This document shows, in pieces, positions 23,401 to 32,840 of a stretch of DNA of 64,000 nt; within the stretch, counting starts at the first letter, position 1, and each line of letters opens with the position of its first letter. This stretch comes from Euleptes europaea (taxonomy: Eukaryota > Chordata > Lepidosauria > Squamata > Sphaerodactylidae). The notes beneath the pieces are model-generated. The model searched no databases, was not told where the DNA came from, and saw nothing but the letters and a program-made list of their open reading frames with translations. The stretch covers positions 16,747,821 through 16,811,820 of the forward strand of contig NC_079312.1 in assembly GCF_029931775.1 (NCBI RefSeq), read 5' to 3'. Made by a program: the position numbers and the translations under genes.

Positions 23401-26400
23401 AATGGCAGTGATTCCCCCACCCTGAGTGCTTTTTGACTTTCCCTTCCCTCACATCAGCCATCGGAGCAAAGACACCAACTATCAGGAAATCATAACAACA
23501 GGGCTTCTGAAATAAAGCATTTTTTCATGCTGAGCAACCCATTATAGGGAATACAGAGCTGGTGATCCGAAAATTCACACCTCTGCTTTAAGTCTCCCCA
23601 GGTGGATTTGGAGGAAGAAGAATGGTCATGTGACATTATTGGGCTTGATGTTTCCACGCCTCCCACAAGGGGCAAAGGATTAAAAGGAACAGAAATAAAA
23701 ATGCTTCTGGATATGGTGATGTTATGTGTCCTGTTTCCTTCCACCGTCTCTCAGCCTCACTCTTGAGAACAGCTTTCGCAAGGGGAGTCACCTCCATATT
23801 TTTGCTGCTTCACATGCACAGAATAGTCCATGTGCAGCAGTGAAAATGGAGAAAGAACTCCCCCTCCCCAGTTCTGTTTCAGTACGGGAAAATGGCTGGG
23901 GTGTGTGTGCTGACAGGAGCCCTTCCTCCCCCTGTGGGGTTTCATTTTGTAATAACCATTCCCCTCAGCTGCTGTGTGGCTTTGGGGTCTCAGGAGCTAC
24001 AGTGTGGTGGACATTCCTCCCCAAAGAGCCTCCCATCATGCTCTGCTCTCACAGCCTGTGCCATTCGGCTTTTTGCCGATTCCTTCCTCTGTTTCTCTGA
24101 TCTGCCTATTGTGGGGGGACTGTGAATTGGATGGATGGTGTCTTGACATGATTTTTTTCAAGGTATGAAGAAAAGGAGCCATTTGAGAATCCAGTGGCTT
24201 TTCCTCTTGTACTGAAGTGGCGCATCTGGGACTTCTTGGATTTAAGCCCCCTTTTGGAGGGCATCAAGAAGCAATTGAAAGGTAAAGAACATAAGAAAAG
24301 CCCTGCTGGATCAGACCAAGGCCCATCAAGACTAGCTGTGGCCAACCAGGTACCACTAGGAAGCCCCCAAACAGTGCGACAGCAGAACCATTATCCTGCC
24401 TGTGTTCCACAGCACCTAATATAATAGGCATGCCCCTCTGATACTGGAAATAATAGGTGTACATCATGGCTTGTATCCATTTGACTGTCCTCCAAGAACA
24501 TGTCCATTACCCTCTTAAAGCCTTCCAAGTTGGTGGCCATCACCACGTTCTAGGGCAGGGAGTTGCACAATTTAACTATGTGTTGTGTAAAGGAATAGAG
24601 AGGAAAACTGCTGATATCATACTGCCCTTGTACAAATCTATGGTGAGACCACACTTGGAATACTGTGTCTGTTTACTTGAGTCTGTTGTGGCTGAGCCAA
24701 TAGAGTGGTCTCAAGGGAACTGATAGTGCTGTCTTAAGAAGATTTACACCCTTCTAAGCCCATTGCAATCAGTGGTTTAGAAGAATGTAACTCTGCTTAG
24801 GATGGCACTGTGGAACCTCTGTTAGGAAGGATCTGAAGTTTAGCCGGAATGGACTCTTGGGCCTCAGTCCTTAGCATACTTTTCCAGTCATTTAAAGTGA
24901 CTTGTGAAAAGAATTGTGAATATTTCCACATAAATAAAATTTGTGAAGAATTTCCTCCAGAAGTAGGTTCTACTGAACCTTTCAGCTGAAACTCAGAAGA
25001 AATATGTGTGCATGTGACATCAAGTCTCAACCAACTTATGGCGATCCCAGAAAGAGGTTTTCAAGGCAATTGAGAAGCAGAGATTTCTTTGCCTTTGCCT
25101 TAATCTGCAGAATCTTCTTTGGTCTCCCATGCTTAGCTTTCAAGAGTTGATGAGGTGGGGCTATACCACAGCACCTTCCTTCCCCAAGAGAAAAGCAGAA
25201 CAAATTATTTACTGATGTTGTTATCAGTTTTTGTCACAAGATTGGTGATAGGTACAAGGGACTGCTGCTGATTTTCGGTTCCTTTGCTTCCTCAGACACT
25301 CTGGATTCTGGACTTCACTTGCAGAAAGGTACATTTTTCTTCATACACCAATCAATTATTTCTTAATTTAAAAACTTTAACTTACAATATGTGCTCTTTT
25401 ACTTGGTGTTTTTCCAGACATATCATTACTGGATGAGCTTGTTTTGTTCTTGTTTGAGAGCCAGCATGGTGTAGTGGTTAAGAGCGGCAAACTCTAATCT
25501 GATGAACCTGGCTGGTTTCTTTGCTCCTCCACATGAAGCCAGCTGGGTGACCCAGGGCCATTCACAGCAATCTCTGAACTCTCTCAGCCTCACCTACCGC
25601 ACAAGGTGCCTGTTGTGTTGTGTGTGGGGAAAGGGAAGGTGATTGTAAGCCACTTTGAGACTCCTTAAAGGTAGGGGGGAAATGGGATATAAAAACAAAC
25701 TATTCTTCCTCTTCCTCAACTTCTCTCCCTCCCTGCCTCAGCCAGTTCCTTTTTGTTCTGAGGAGATCCCAACACAGTCCCAACACAGATCCCTGAAAGA
25801 CCCTACTGCTCACATCTCTCCCTTGTGAGAACTGGCCATTGATTCCTACTCTCTACTTCTTATCTTTCAGCCAGGTCTCAATCCATAAGAGGACTTGTTC
25901 TCTTAACCCATTATTATGGAGTTTGCTTAGCAGTCTTTGGTGAGGGACTTTGTCAAAAGCCTTTTGGAAACCCAAATACACAATGACCACAGGCTCATTC
26001 CTGTCCACATACTTATTGACACCTTCAAAAAACTCTAAAAGGTTAGTGAGACCTACCTTTACAGAAGCCATGTTGGGTTTTGCTCAGCAGGGCTTGCCCT
26101 TCTATATGAAGAAGAAGAAGAGTTGGATTTTATATGCCGACTTTCTCTACCACCTAAGGCAGAATCAAACCGCCTTACAATCACCTTCCCTCCCCTTCCC
26201 CACAACAAACACCCTGTGAGGTAGGTGAGGCTGAGAGTTCGTGACTAAGGTCACCCAGCTGGCTTCTTGTATAGGAGCGGGGAAACAAATCCAGTTCACC
26301 AGATTAGCCTCCGCCACTCATGTGGAGAAGTGGGGAATCAAACCCCGTTCTCCAGATCAGACTCCCATCGCTCTAAACCACTGCTCTTAGCCACTACACC

Positions 26401-27766
26401 ACGCCACCATGCTTGACAATTCTATCTTTAATAATGCTTTACATCAATTTATCTGGAACAGACGTTAGGTTAACTGGCCTGTAATTTCCTGGAACCTTTT
26501 TTTTTAAAAATAAATGGGTGTTACATTGGCCATTCTCCAGTCCTCTGGTACAGAGGCTGATCTAAGGGACATGTTACAAATGTTAGAAGTTCAGCAATTT
26601 CCCATTTGAGTTGAACACCTTCTGGTCTTTGTGACTTGTTAGTTTGCAATTTGCCTAAACGTTCTAGGACTTCCTGCCTCGTTACCACTATTTGCCCCAG
26701 CTCCTCATTCTCATTGGAGCCATTATCATACAGCATACATCCACTCAGTAGCTGAAGAAGTGCTGATGCACAAGACGACAGGACCTGGGACAATTGTCAT
26801 CCATCGTAGTTTTCCGTCATTGTCTACTACTGTGGACCACATCACTGATTAAGAACACACCTGTGAGCTGTGTTTCGGATTCCCCTTATCTGTTTCTGCA
26901 AAATATTTATGCAGCTGCGTGGCTTTTAGATCTTTATCAGACACCCTGGACTGTTGCCTAGTTTAAGTTGCTGACTGTACTTGGTGTCCTTTAATTTGGG
27001 GTTTCATTTATTCTATATAATTGGTTGTAATTATGCAGTGGTGTGGCTTCCCTACGTTTGTATGGTTATTGTGGCACGTTGTTAGTTGTACTGCCTTCTA
27101 GTAGGTCAGGAGAAGGTGGGAGAGTCTGTGATTCCAGGAGAGGGTTATGAAGAGGTGGGAACAGGAGAAGGACGCAGAAGAGGCCAGAGGGAGAAAACTC
27201 CCAGCTGAAAATGCTTCTCTTCTTGTCTCCTCGTTTTCCCCCCAACAGCAAATGTGACTCTGGATCCGGACACGGCCCATCCCAAACTCGTCCTGTCTGA
27301 GGACCGGAAAAGTGTGAGATTGGGAGAAAAAGTTCAAGCTCTGCCCAGAAATCCTGAGAGATTTGATGAACACGGTGCTGTGCTGGGCCGTCAGGGATTC
27401 AGAGCAGGCCGCCATTACTGGGAAGTCCTTGTGGGAAGTGAGGAAAGCTGGACTGTGGGGGTGGCCAGAAAGTCTGTGAGGAGGAAGGGATGGGTCACCT
27501 TTTGTCCTGAGGAAGGGATCTGGGCTGTGGGGAAATGGCTTGGGCAATACTGGGCTGCCTTAAAAGGCCAATACCTTCCCCTGTCCCTGAGTGGGGAGCT
27601 CAAGAGGATCCGCGTCTGCCTGAACTACGCTGGGGGGCGAGTGACCTTTTTCGACGCTGACCGAGCAGCCCTTCTCTGCGAGTTCTCTGGAGCCTCCTTC
27701 CGTGGAGAGACCCTCCTGCCCTCCTTTGCAATGTCTAAAAAAGGCCACCTCAGACTCTCTTGTTAA
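16970..27766 (+). CDS. TRIM gene B: RING/B-box/coiled-coil/B30.2 protein, 485 residues
   Basis: This is a complete TRIM-family gene, a probable E3 ubiquitin ligase. Exons are 16,970-17,407, 20,639-20,734, 21,762-21,992, 22,699-22,721, 24,163-24,281, 25,297-25,329 and 27,249-27,766. Their lengths (438, 96, 231, 23, 119, 33, 518) give the classic TRIM exon plan, all have AG/GT borders, and phases join without a stop to 1,458 nt. RING ligands are C16, C19, C32, H34, C37, C40, C54 and C57; the B-box is about 102-141; the coiled coil about 150-265; B30.2 about 314-485. It resembles TRIM39, TRIM27 and the RFP-like genes that are abundant in reptiles, but I do not assign an orthologue. An extra B-box exon lies in intron 1 at 20,018-20,182. 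Targets are unknown. Confidence 0.88.
17918..18064 (+). mobile_element. PLE-derived terminal segment (solo pLTR)
   Basis: It runs from CTTCAGTGTTACTCCTCTG to CCGTGAAAGCCTTCAACAAT. It is the same terminal segment as 16,214-16,331 but in opposite orientation, and carries the hammerhead-like core at 17,944-17,975. Confidence 0.8.
18272..18645 (-). mobile_element. CR1 LINE 3' end
   Basis: It begins AATCATAGAGTTGGAAGGGA, the reverse complement of the CR1 3' terminus (...TTCCAACTCTATGATTC), and runs back into the 3' coding part (GAACCAACGGGCTGAAAT on the complement). Confidence 0.85.
18745..19046 (+). mobile_element. tRNA-derived MIR-like SINE (family 1)
   Basis: A near full-length copy with A box TAGTGGTTAAGAGC, B box GGTTTGATTCC and a (CTT)n tail. 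Confidence 0.9.
19635..19963 (+). mobile_element. tRNA-derived MIR-like SINE (family 1)
   Basis: A near full-length copy with A box TAGTGGTTAAGAGT, B box GGTTTGATTCC and a (CTC)n(CTT)n tail. It lies about 55 bp before the extra B-box exon. Confidence 0.9.
20018..20182 (+). CDS. Extra B-box exon in intron 1 of TRIM gene B
   Basis: This 165-nt open exon (55 codons) lies between GGAATCAG and AAG|GTGGGA. It encodes [20 protein letters not shown], then [20 protein letters not shown], then [15 protein letters not shown]. All B-box ligands are kept. It starts and ends in phase 0, so it can be spliced between exon 1 and exon 2 without a frame change, giving two B-boxes. It parallels the end of exon 1 (EASQENR versus EASQEYK). 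It may be an alternative exon, a constitutive second B-box, or what remains of the first exon of another TRIM gene. Confidence 0.7.
20639..20734 (+). CDS. TRIM gene B exon 2 (96 nt, coiled coil start)
   Basis: It encodes [20 protein letters not shown] followed by [12 protein letters not shown], between CCCCCAG and CTC|GTAAGT, phase 0 at both ends. The 96-nt length is standard for this TRIM exon. Confidence 0.85.
21762..21992 (+). CDS. TRIM gene B exon 3 (231 nt, coiled coil)
   Basis: It encodes [40 protein letters not shown] and [20 protein letters not shown] onward. Charged heptads mark the antiparallel coiled coil used for dimerisation. Borders are TTTCAG and CAG|GTGAGA. Confidence 0.88.
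22699..22721 (+). CDS. TRIM gene B exon 4 (23 nt)
   Basis: This micro-exon encodes DARSTLQ plus two bases of Arg, between TTCTTTAG and AG|GTAAGT. The 23-nt size and position are diagnostic of this TRIM subfamily. Confidence 0.8.
22965..23165 (+). mobile_element. hAT-like non-autonomous element (5' part)
   Basis: It begins with a GAGGGGTCCTCAACC-type terminus and has CCACAAAATGACTGCC motifs, as in the element at 45,929. It ends abruptly at the left edge of duplicated unit B. Confidence 0.6.
24163..24281 (+). CDS. TRIM gene B exon 5
   Basis: This 119-nt exon encodes (R)[19 protein letters not shown] and onward to EGIKKQLK. It completes the Arg codon begun in exon 4 and leaves one G for exon 6. 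Confidence 0.87.
24289..24690 (-). mobile_element. CR1-like LINE fragments
   Basis: The first part (GAACATAAGAAAAGCCCTGC ... CTCTTAAAGCCTTCCAAG) is antisense 3' CR1-like sequence. From about 24,600 a short sense piece reads [20 protein letters not shown], a CR1 reverse-transcriptase C-terminal motif. The change of orientation suggests two insertions. Confidence 0.6.
25010..25190 (-). mobile_element. 5S rRNA-derived SINE
   Basis: Paralogous to 8,388-8,580, with GGCGATCCCAGAAAGAGG and GGTTTTCAAGGCAATTGAG; the 5S-like part has a deletion. Confidence 0.65.
25297..25329 (+). CDS. TRIM gene B exon 6
   Basis: This 33-nt exon encodes [11 protein letters not shown] between TTCCTCAG and AAAG|GTACAT, phase 1 to phase 1. 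Confidence 0.82.
25457..25722 (+). mobile_element. tRNA-derived MIR-like SINE (family 1), inserted in unit B only
   Basis: It has A box TAGTGGTTAAGAGC and a CORE-like middle, but the B box is deleted. The paralogous site in unit A (about 8,795) is uninterrupted. Confidence 0.8.
25777..26740 (-). mobile_element. CR1-like LINE reverse-transcriptase fragment
   Basis: The minus strand reads [18 protein letters not shown] upstream. After an interruption it reads [20 protein letters not shown] and [18 protein letters not shown], a CR1/L2-type RT. It is split by a family-1 SINE at 26,108-26,405. Confidence 0.85.
26108..26405 (-). mobile_element. tRNA-derived MIR-like SINE (family 1) nested in CR1
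   Basis: It runs from GAAGAAGAAGAGTTGG to CTTAGCCACTACACCACG, the reverse complement of the family consensus. CR1 coding sequence resumes on both sides. Confidence 0.88.
26745..27060 (+). mobile_element. Probable PLE-like terminal sequence
   Basis: It opens with GCTGAAGAAGTGCTGATGCA, a hammerhead-like core with a 4-bp perfect stem (GTGC/GCAC), followed by an AT-rich non-coding tail. It replaces sequence present in unit A. The family call rests on the core motif only. Confidence 0.4.
27249..27766 (+). CDS. TRIM gene B exon 7: PRY-SPRY (B30.2) domain
   Basis: It follows CCCCAACAG and ends in TAA. PRY reads [20 protein letters not shown], close to the family consensus. SPRY includes [56 protein letters not shown] and [15 protein letters not shown]. 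The frame is intact and in phase with exon 6. Confidence 0.92.
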
Positions 27767-27989
27767 GACCATCTCTTTGCACCAGGAGCATCAATAAGAA
27801 AATATTGTTTCTCAAGAGTCCCATTTTTTTAGGCTTGTAAAGACATCTCTGGGCTGTCAACCACCAAAACTGACTGGAGTAAAAATGGACCCATTTCCCC
27901 CTCCATTTCCCAACATCCCTTTTTTTCTTTGTATGTTATTTCTGAAAGCAATAGTGCCACATTTCAGTTTATAAAGAATAACAGGCTTG

Positions 27990-28243
27990 GCGAAGGCTTT
28001 CACGGTCAGAGTTCATTGGTTCTTGTAGGTTATCCGGGCTGTGTGACCGTGGTCTTGGTATTTTCTTTCCTGACGTTTCGCCAGCAGCTGTGGCAAGCAT
28101 CTTCAGAGGAGTAACACTGAAGGACAGAGACAGTGCCCTTCAGTGTTACTCCTCTGAAGATGCCTGCCACAGCTGCTGGCGACACGTCAGGAAAGAAAAT
28201 ACCAAGACCACGATCACACAGCCCAGATAACCTACAAGAACCA
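27990..28243. mobile_element. Fold-back PLE-derived element with 13-bp TSD
   Basis: Two copies of the PLE terminal segment stand head to head (arms about 27,990-28,125 and 28,130-28,243). An exact 13-bp duplication, AATAACAGGCTTG, flanks the pair (27,977-27,989 and 28,244-28,256). The paralogous site in unit A, near 13,130-13,145, is uninterrupted. Confidence 0.9.
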
Positions 28244-28754
28244 AATAACAGGCTTGTTGTCAAGGAGATCTGTGCATAGACCCCCTCCTCCAGCCTCCTC
28301 CGGCCTTACCCTTTCTTAAGGGCCCTGAAGGACCCTCTCTCTATCAAGGCTGCTACATTCATTGCAGTTGTGGTTCAGATACCAGTGGTTGAAAAGATGT
28401 TACGCTTATGATAAAGTTGAAAATTGTGCTGCCTTGGATTTTTTTGCCAGGGGTGGAAATGCTGGACAACCACAAAGGGTGCTTTCATGTACTGACTTCA
28501 GCCCTCCCCAACTCTCCAGTTGGAAAGAAATTCAGGAGGGGGATTTGTGTTGCCAGGGTCCTGCTGGGTTAAAGGTTTCTCTTCCCTGTTTTCGTGTCTC
28601 TCTCTTCAAATCATAAGAAGCCCTTTTCATCCACACAGCCGTCTCTCTCTCTCTCTCTCCTTTAATTGTGTTTCCAACAAACTGGGTGCTCATACTTTGT
28701 TCTTACCATGACCCTGCGAGGGAAGTTACACCAAGCGCTACTGAGCTTCATTGC

Positions 28755-28960
28755 TAGGGTTGCCAACTGTGGCTTGGGAAATTCCTGGAGATTTTGGGTG
28801 CAGAGATGGGGAGGGTGGGGTTTGGGGAGGGGAGGGACCTAATGCCATAGAGTCCATGCTCTGAAGCAGCCGTTCTCTCCAGGGGAGCTGATTTCTGTCG
28901 TCTGCAGATCAGTTGTAATTCTGAGAGATCTCCAACGCCCACCTAGAGCTGGCAACCCTA
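28755..28960. mobile_element. hAT-like element with TAGGGTTGCCA termini
   Basis: It begins TAGGGTTGCCAACTG and ends AGCTGGCAACCCTA, an imperfect inverted repeat. The interior (GGAGATTTTGGGTGC; CAGTTGTAATTCTGAGAG) matches partial copies at 34,190-34,300 and 43,008-43,090. No clear target duplication. Confidence 0.7.
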
Positions 28961-28964
28961 TAGC

Positions 28965-29860
28965 TGAGTAGGAATTTGAACCCAGGCCTCATCAGTTCAA
29001 CTCCACCACACTGCACTTCAAAGCATTGGCTCTCAGTGTTTACAAACATACTAATGTGTTGTCTATGCTTCAGGAAGATCTGGTGATAAAGGTACTAAAT
29101 GAGACTTGGGGGGAGCATCATCCCACCCCCGCCTGACCTGCTGGCCACTGAACAGCCACCCTGGTCATAAAATATGCCACCATCTCCTCCTGCCTGATTC
29201 TTGTGGTGGTGAGGGGGTCCTGGTGACTTCCCTCCCCTGCCCCTTCCCACTTGCAGCACTGCTGCATCCCCCTGTCTGGCTTACAGGGCAATGTCTCAGG
29301 GGCAGCAGCGGCTCCCATTCCTCCTCTTCCCTGCCTGCAGACAGTGCTGGGGGGAGGTGGCGGCAGCTGCAACTCCACCACCCAGCTACCTGCTAGGGTC
29401 GCATGGTGATGGCGAGGGCGGGTGAGTGTGGCAGGCCTTGCTTCTCTTCCCCTGCCCACCTGGCTCATGTCACCACTGCTCCTTTCTTCCCAAACTGACA
29501 ACCGAGATCTCGTAACATATGTTCACAAGATCTCAGTCTTTTTGCAAAAATGTTAAATTTGTATTTATTTATTTTTTGGATTTTTCTGCAATCCTGGGAT
29601 GTTGCTATGGGCTGGCAGGAACACGTCTCCTAAGTGTACCTGGCTCCATTTTCTGGGGTATTTGATATACACGGGTGCCAGATTCAGAATTAGAATTAGA
29701 TATATGATCCACAAGAAGAGGGGGGAGGGGAAATCCAGGGTCCCTCCTTTTCCCCAACAGTTGGAGGGAAGGGAGAGGAGGGGCTGGAGATGCCCACAAA
29801 GATGCCCCTCACTTTCATTATTGACGAGAGATCTGTTGGTCTCGCAGTATTTAATGGTAG
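28965..29860. other. No gene recognised; GC-rich stretch at 29,106-29,500
   Basis: The GC-rich part has overlapping open frames on both strands (96 and 127 codons) without domain, splice or compositional support. The remainder shows nothing I can name. Confidence 0.5.
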
Positions 29861-30184
29861 TTTAAATACTGAATGAGCAGTTCCGCCTCCTGTCAAAAGA
29901 TTTAGGCAATGTCTGATGTAGCAACACAAAAAGAAATCATTTTTGTGTGTGAACTGTAGCCAAAAATAGATTTATGACAAATGTCTTTCCCTCTCCAACA
30001 CGAGTAACGCTGAGAAGTATACTTCCTTTTTTTTTACTGAACACAGACAACAGTAATTTCTCTGAAATTATTCCTTTGGTGCAGTATAACATTTGGCTCA
30101 TTACAGAGTGACTTCATGTATACCCTGCCTTTCTCATCAGTGTGGACCCCAAGTGGCTAACATAATTCTCTCTGTCCTCTGTTT
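29860..30184. repeat. Copy of the 32.15-32.45 kb sequence
   Basis: It shares GAATGAGCAGTTCC.CCTCCTGTCAAAAGA, GTGAACTGTAGCCAAAA and TTTGGCTCATTA with 32,155-32,440, same orientation. A minus-strand SINE begins near 30,115. Confidence 0.65.
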
Positions 30185-30560
30185 CAGCGGTTGCCAACCT
30201 TTTTTCACTTGTGAATCCCTTAACAGCCCATTTCCTTAAATTGTACCCTATTACCAAAATATTTGTAATTCATATTGTTGCTGTTATTTCAAATGTCTTT
30301 TTCTGCCATTATTCGATTTCCCCCCCACATAGCCCTAAATGTCCTGCTTTGTACCCCTTGGGGTATGTGTACCCCAGGTTGGGCATCACTGCTCTATTTT
30401 ATCCTCACAATAACAATCCTGTGATTTAGATCTCGCAGTAAGTGACTGTCCAAGGTCACTTGGACAAGGTTACTGTCCAAGTGTCTGGCAGACTGAGGAT
30501 TTGAACCTGGATCTTCTAGATCCTAGACGTGCTTTAACCACTACAAAACACTGGCTCTTC
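30115..30560 (-). mobile_element. tRNA-derived SINE (family 3), split by a hAT element
   Basis: It reads ACCCTGCCTTTCTCATCAG at the left, and ATTTTATCCTCACAATAACA through GAGGATTTGAACCTGG to TTAACCACTACAAAACACTG at the right. The hAT element 30,185-30,391 interrupts it. Confidence 0.7.
30185..30391. mobile_element. hAT-type non-autonomous element nested in a SINE
   Basis: It starts CAGCGGTTGCCAACC and ends GGTTGGGCATCACTG. The flanks CTCTGTTT (30,177-30,184) and CTCTATTT (30,392-30,399) are an 8-bp duplication with one mismatch. Confidence 0.85.
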
Positions 30561-30601
30561 TAGTTCAGGGAAGTTCTTAAACTCTCCTTTATTTTGTAAA
30601 A

Positions 30602-30845
30602 GAGGCGATATATTCCACTCACCTTGTCTCTGCTGCCTTTCTCCCAAAGGTGGACCCAAAGCAGCTTACATCATTCCCCGCCTTCCATTCTATCCTCCCC
30701 ACAACCACAGTCCTGAGAAGGAGGTTAGGGTGAGGGTGTGTGACTGGCCCAATGCCAACAAGCAAGCTTCCATGGTAGGGTTAGGATTGGAACCCGGGTC
30801 TCATAGATTCTAAGACACTCTAACCACTATACTGCATTGGCTTTG
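30602..30845 (-). mobile_element. tRNA-derived SINE (family 3)
   Basis: Reverse complement of the copy at 15,984-16,210, with GGATTGGAACCCGGGTCTCA and TCTAACCACTATACTGC at the tRNA-like end. Confidence 0.75.
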
Positions 30846-31439
30846 ATAGGTGAGGGAAGTTAACCCCCTTGGTTTTGTAAAGGAGGGAATATTTTCCACC
30901 CTCGTCTCTGCTGCTTCCCACCTTCCTGGCTTCTCATGGTTAAACCTTTGATTCCTTTGCAAAGAGCCGGGTTTCTGGGCCTAAATTGGGCCAGGATGTT
31001 CTGATTCCCTTCATTTTTGGTTCTACAAGTCCCATTATCATCCAGAAGTTGGTGACCAGTTCTGAGGACCCCGGCTTTATTTGCTGATAGGTTAAGCCTG
31101 CCACGGACAGATGGGCCGATGCACCAGGGCTACCAGGCCTCCCACTGGCAGCTGTAATTGCACCAGCTGCTCCGAGCACCAGGATAATTTTTTAAACAAA
31201 AAGGTGATATCGTCAATGTTTCTACATCATTTCTGGGTTTTCAATCACAACACAGGATAGTTCTAAGAACTGTCAGAAACACTGATAAAACTATACTGTT
31301 TCCAGTGATTCCTAGAGCTACCAGAAGTGACACAGCGATGCAGCTGATGTCGCATTCTCCATGTCCCAACCCCTAACCCTCTTGCCAGTTGCCAGGCTCA
31401 GCCTAAGATGGACAGAGGGACAGACACACAGGTCCTTTC

Positions 31440-32130
31440 ATTATCATCAGTTTATTTTTAAAACATGGCACTTGGCAGAGTACAGGAAAACAGGTCCCTA
31501 CCCTGAGGAACCTTTGCCACAAAGGAGGAGAGGAAGGTGGCTGCAGGGATCAAGGGGAAGAATTCATTCCAACTTGATTCGAATCCCCACCACTTGAAAA
31601 GGCTGCTTTGTAACTCGCTGTAGTGCTTACTGTAAGAAAAACATCCAGTTCCCCTCGTCCCCCAGCAGAAACCCAAGTGCCATTTTAAAAACAATTACCC
31701 AAATGGAGCTCTTTAAAAGGAACAGGGTGAGGAGGGGGGGGGGAACCCAGGCTTCCTTTTAAAACCCATTATTATGTGAGGCAAATGTCTTCTCAGAAAG
31801 AACTCTGGGTGGGAAGACAAAAAGCAGGAAATCATTTTAGCATTTGAGTCCCCACCCCTTGAAACACTGCTTTGTAATTGGCTGAAGTGCTTACTGTGAG
31901 AAAAATGTCACCCCGCTCCCCTGTCCCACGTTTTGGATAATGCATGGAGATTGACCCAGGCTGACCTCAGGGGAGATCGAAGAATCGTGTTTTAACAGCA
32001 CAAGGAAGACCCGGAATTTGCAAGGGCTGGGCACGAGGTCATCTCTGAGGGACAGACAACTCATGCATAACTCCAAGGAACAACCAAGTCAGTCTGGGGT
32101 GAACATACGTCACAGTACCCATGCATAAAG
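31440..32130 (-). repeat. Dispersed repeat, family not identified (copy 2)
   Basis: From about 31,700 it is the inverted relative of 11,460-12,060. It has an internal duplication: 31,575-31,665 resembles 31,845-31,930 (CCCCACC.CTTGAAA..GCTGCTTTGTAA). Confidence 0.55.
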
Positions 32131-32489
32131 GACCAATATTTCATGGTTGCTTGAACAATGAATGAGCAGTTCCACATCCTGTCAAAAGACTTACAGCAAT
32201 ATTCTTCATTTCTTTGTGAACTGTAGCCAAAATCACATTTATAACAAATCTTTCCCATTCCACTCTGCAAAAAAACTTAATCTCCTTTCTTGCTGAAAAC
32301 AGTTCCAGTCATTTCTCTGAAATCATTCTTTCACTCCTATATTAAGTTTGGCTCATTATAGATGAACTTCATTTATAGCCAGCGTCACTCTCCAATGTGG
32401 GCTCAAAACAACTTTATTTTCTTGTCCTCCATTTTATCCTGGCTTGGCCACCAGGTGGGAAGTTCCCCAAATTACAGGGCTTTACAGCA

Positions 32490-32655
32490 GAGGATCTCAG
32501 GTCACAGTCTCACGTCAAAGTCCAGGGTCAGAGAACAATCCAAATGCAAGGTCAGAAGGCAGTCCAAGGCCTCCATCCAGGGTCAGGTCATAGATTCCAG
32601 AGGCAAGGTCCAAAAGCGGTCCAAGGTCAGGGAAATGGGTTCCAAGAGGTGAGCC
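32490..32655 (+). repeat. Degenerate tandem repeat with AGGTCA-like units
   Basis: Units of about 25-30 bp read roughly GGTCAGA..CAGTCCAAGG and recur about five times with drift. Confidence 0.6.
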
Positions 32656-32840
32656 AATCAATAGGCTCCTCAGTACATCTGCAGATAAGTTACTCCTACA
32701 CTGGCTCTAGCTTTACTGCAGCCTTATAGAGGCTCTTTCCTTACAGTTGAGACTGGTTCCACATTAAGCTGCCCTCCACAAGCTGAGTCAGATCCTTTAC
32801 TCATGAGGAGTAGTGGGACCCAGATCCCACAATGAGTTAG

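Larger units (their letters stand above)
23168..28850 (+). repeat. Segmental duplication, unit B
   Basis: This is the collinear partner of 3,703-15,955 (block pairs are listed there). Unit B lacks the PLE and CR1 3' fragment of unit A. It instead carries its own SINE (25,457), CR1 (25,777-26,740), PLE-like stretch (26,745-27,060) and fold-back PLE insertion (27,990-28,243). Confidence 0.88.

Noticed and set aside
29118-29501. 127-codon minus frame and 96-codon plus frame
   Set aside because: Overlapping GC-rich frames on both strands with no recognised motif.
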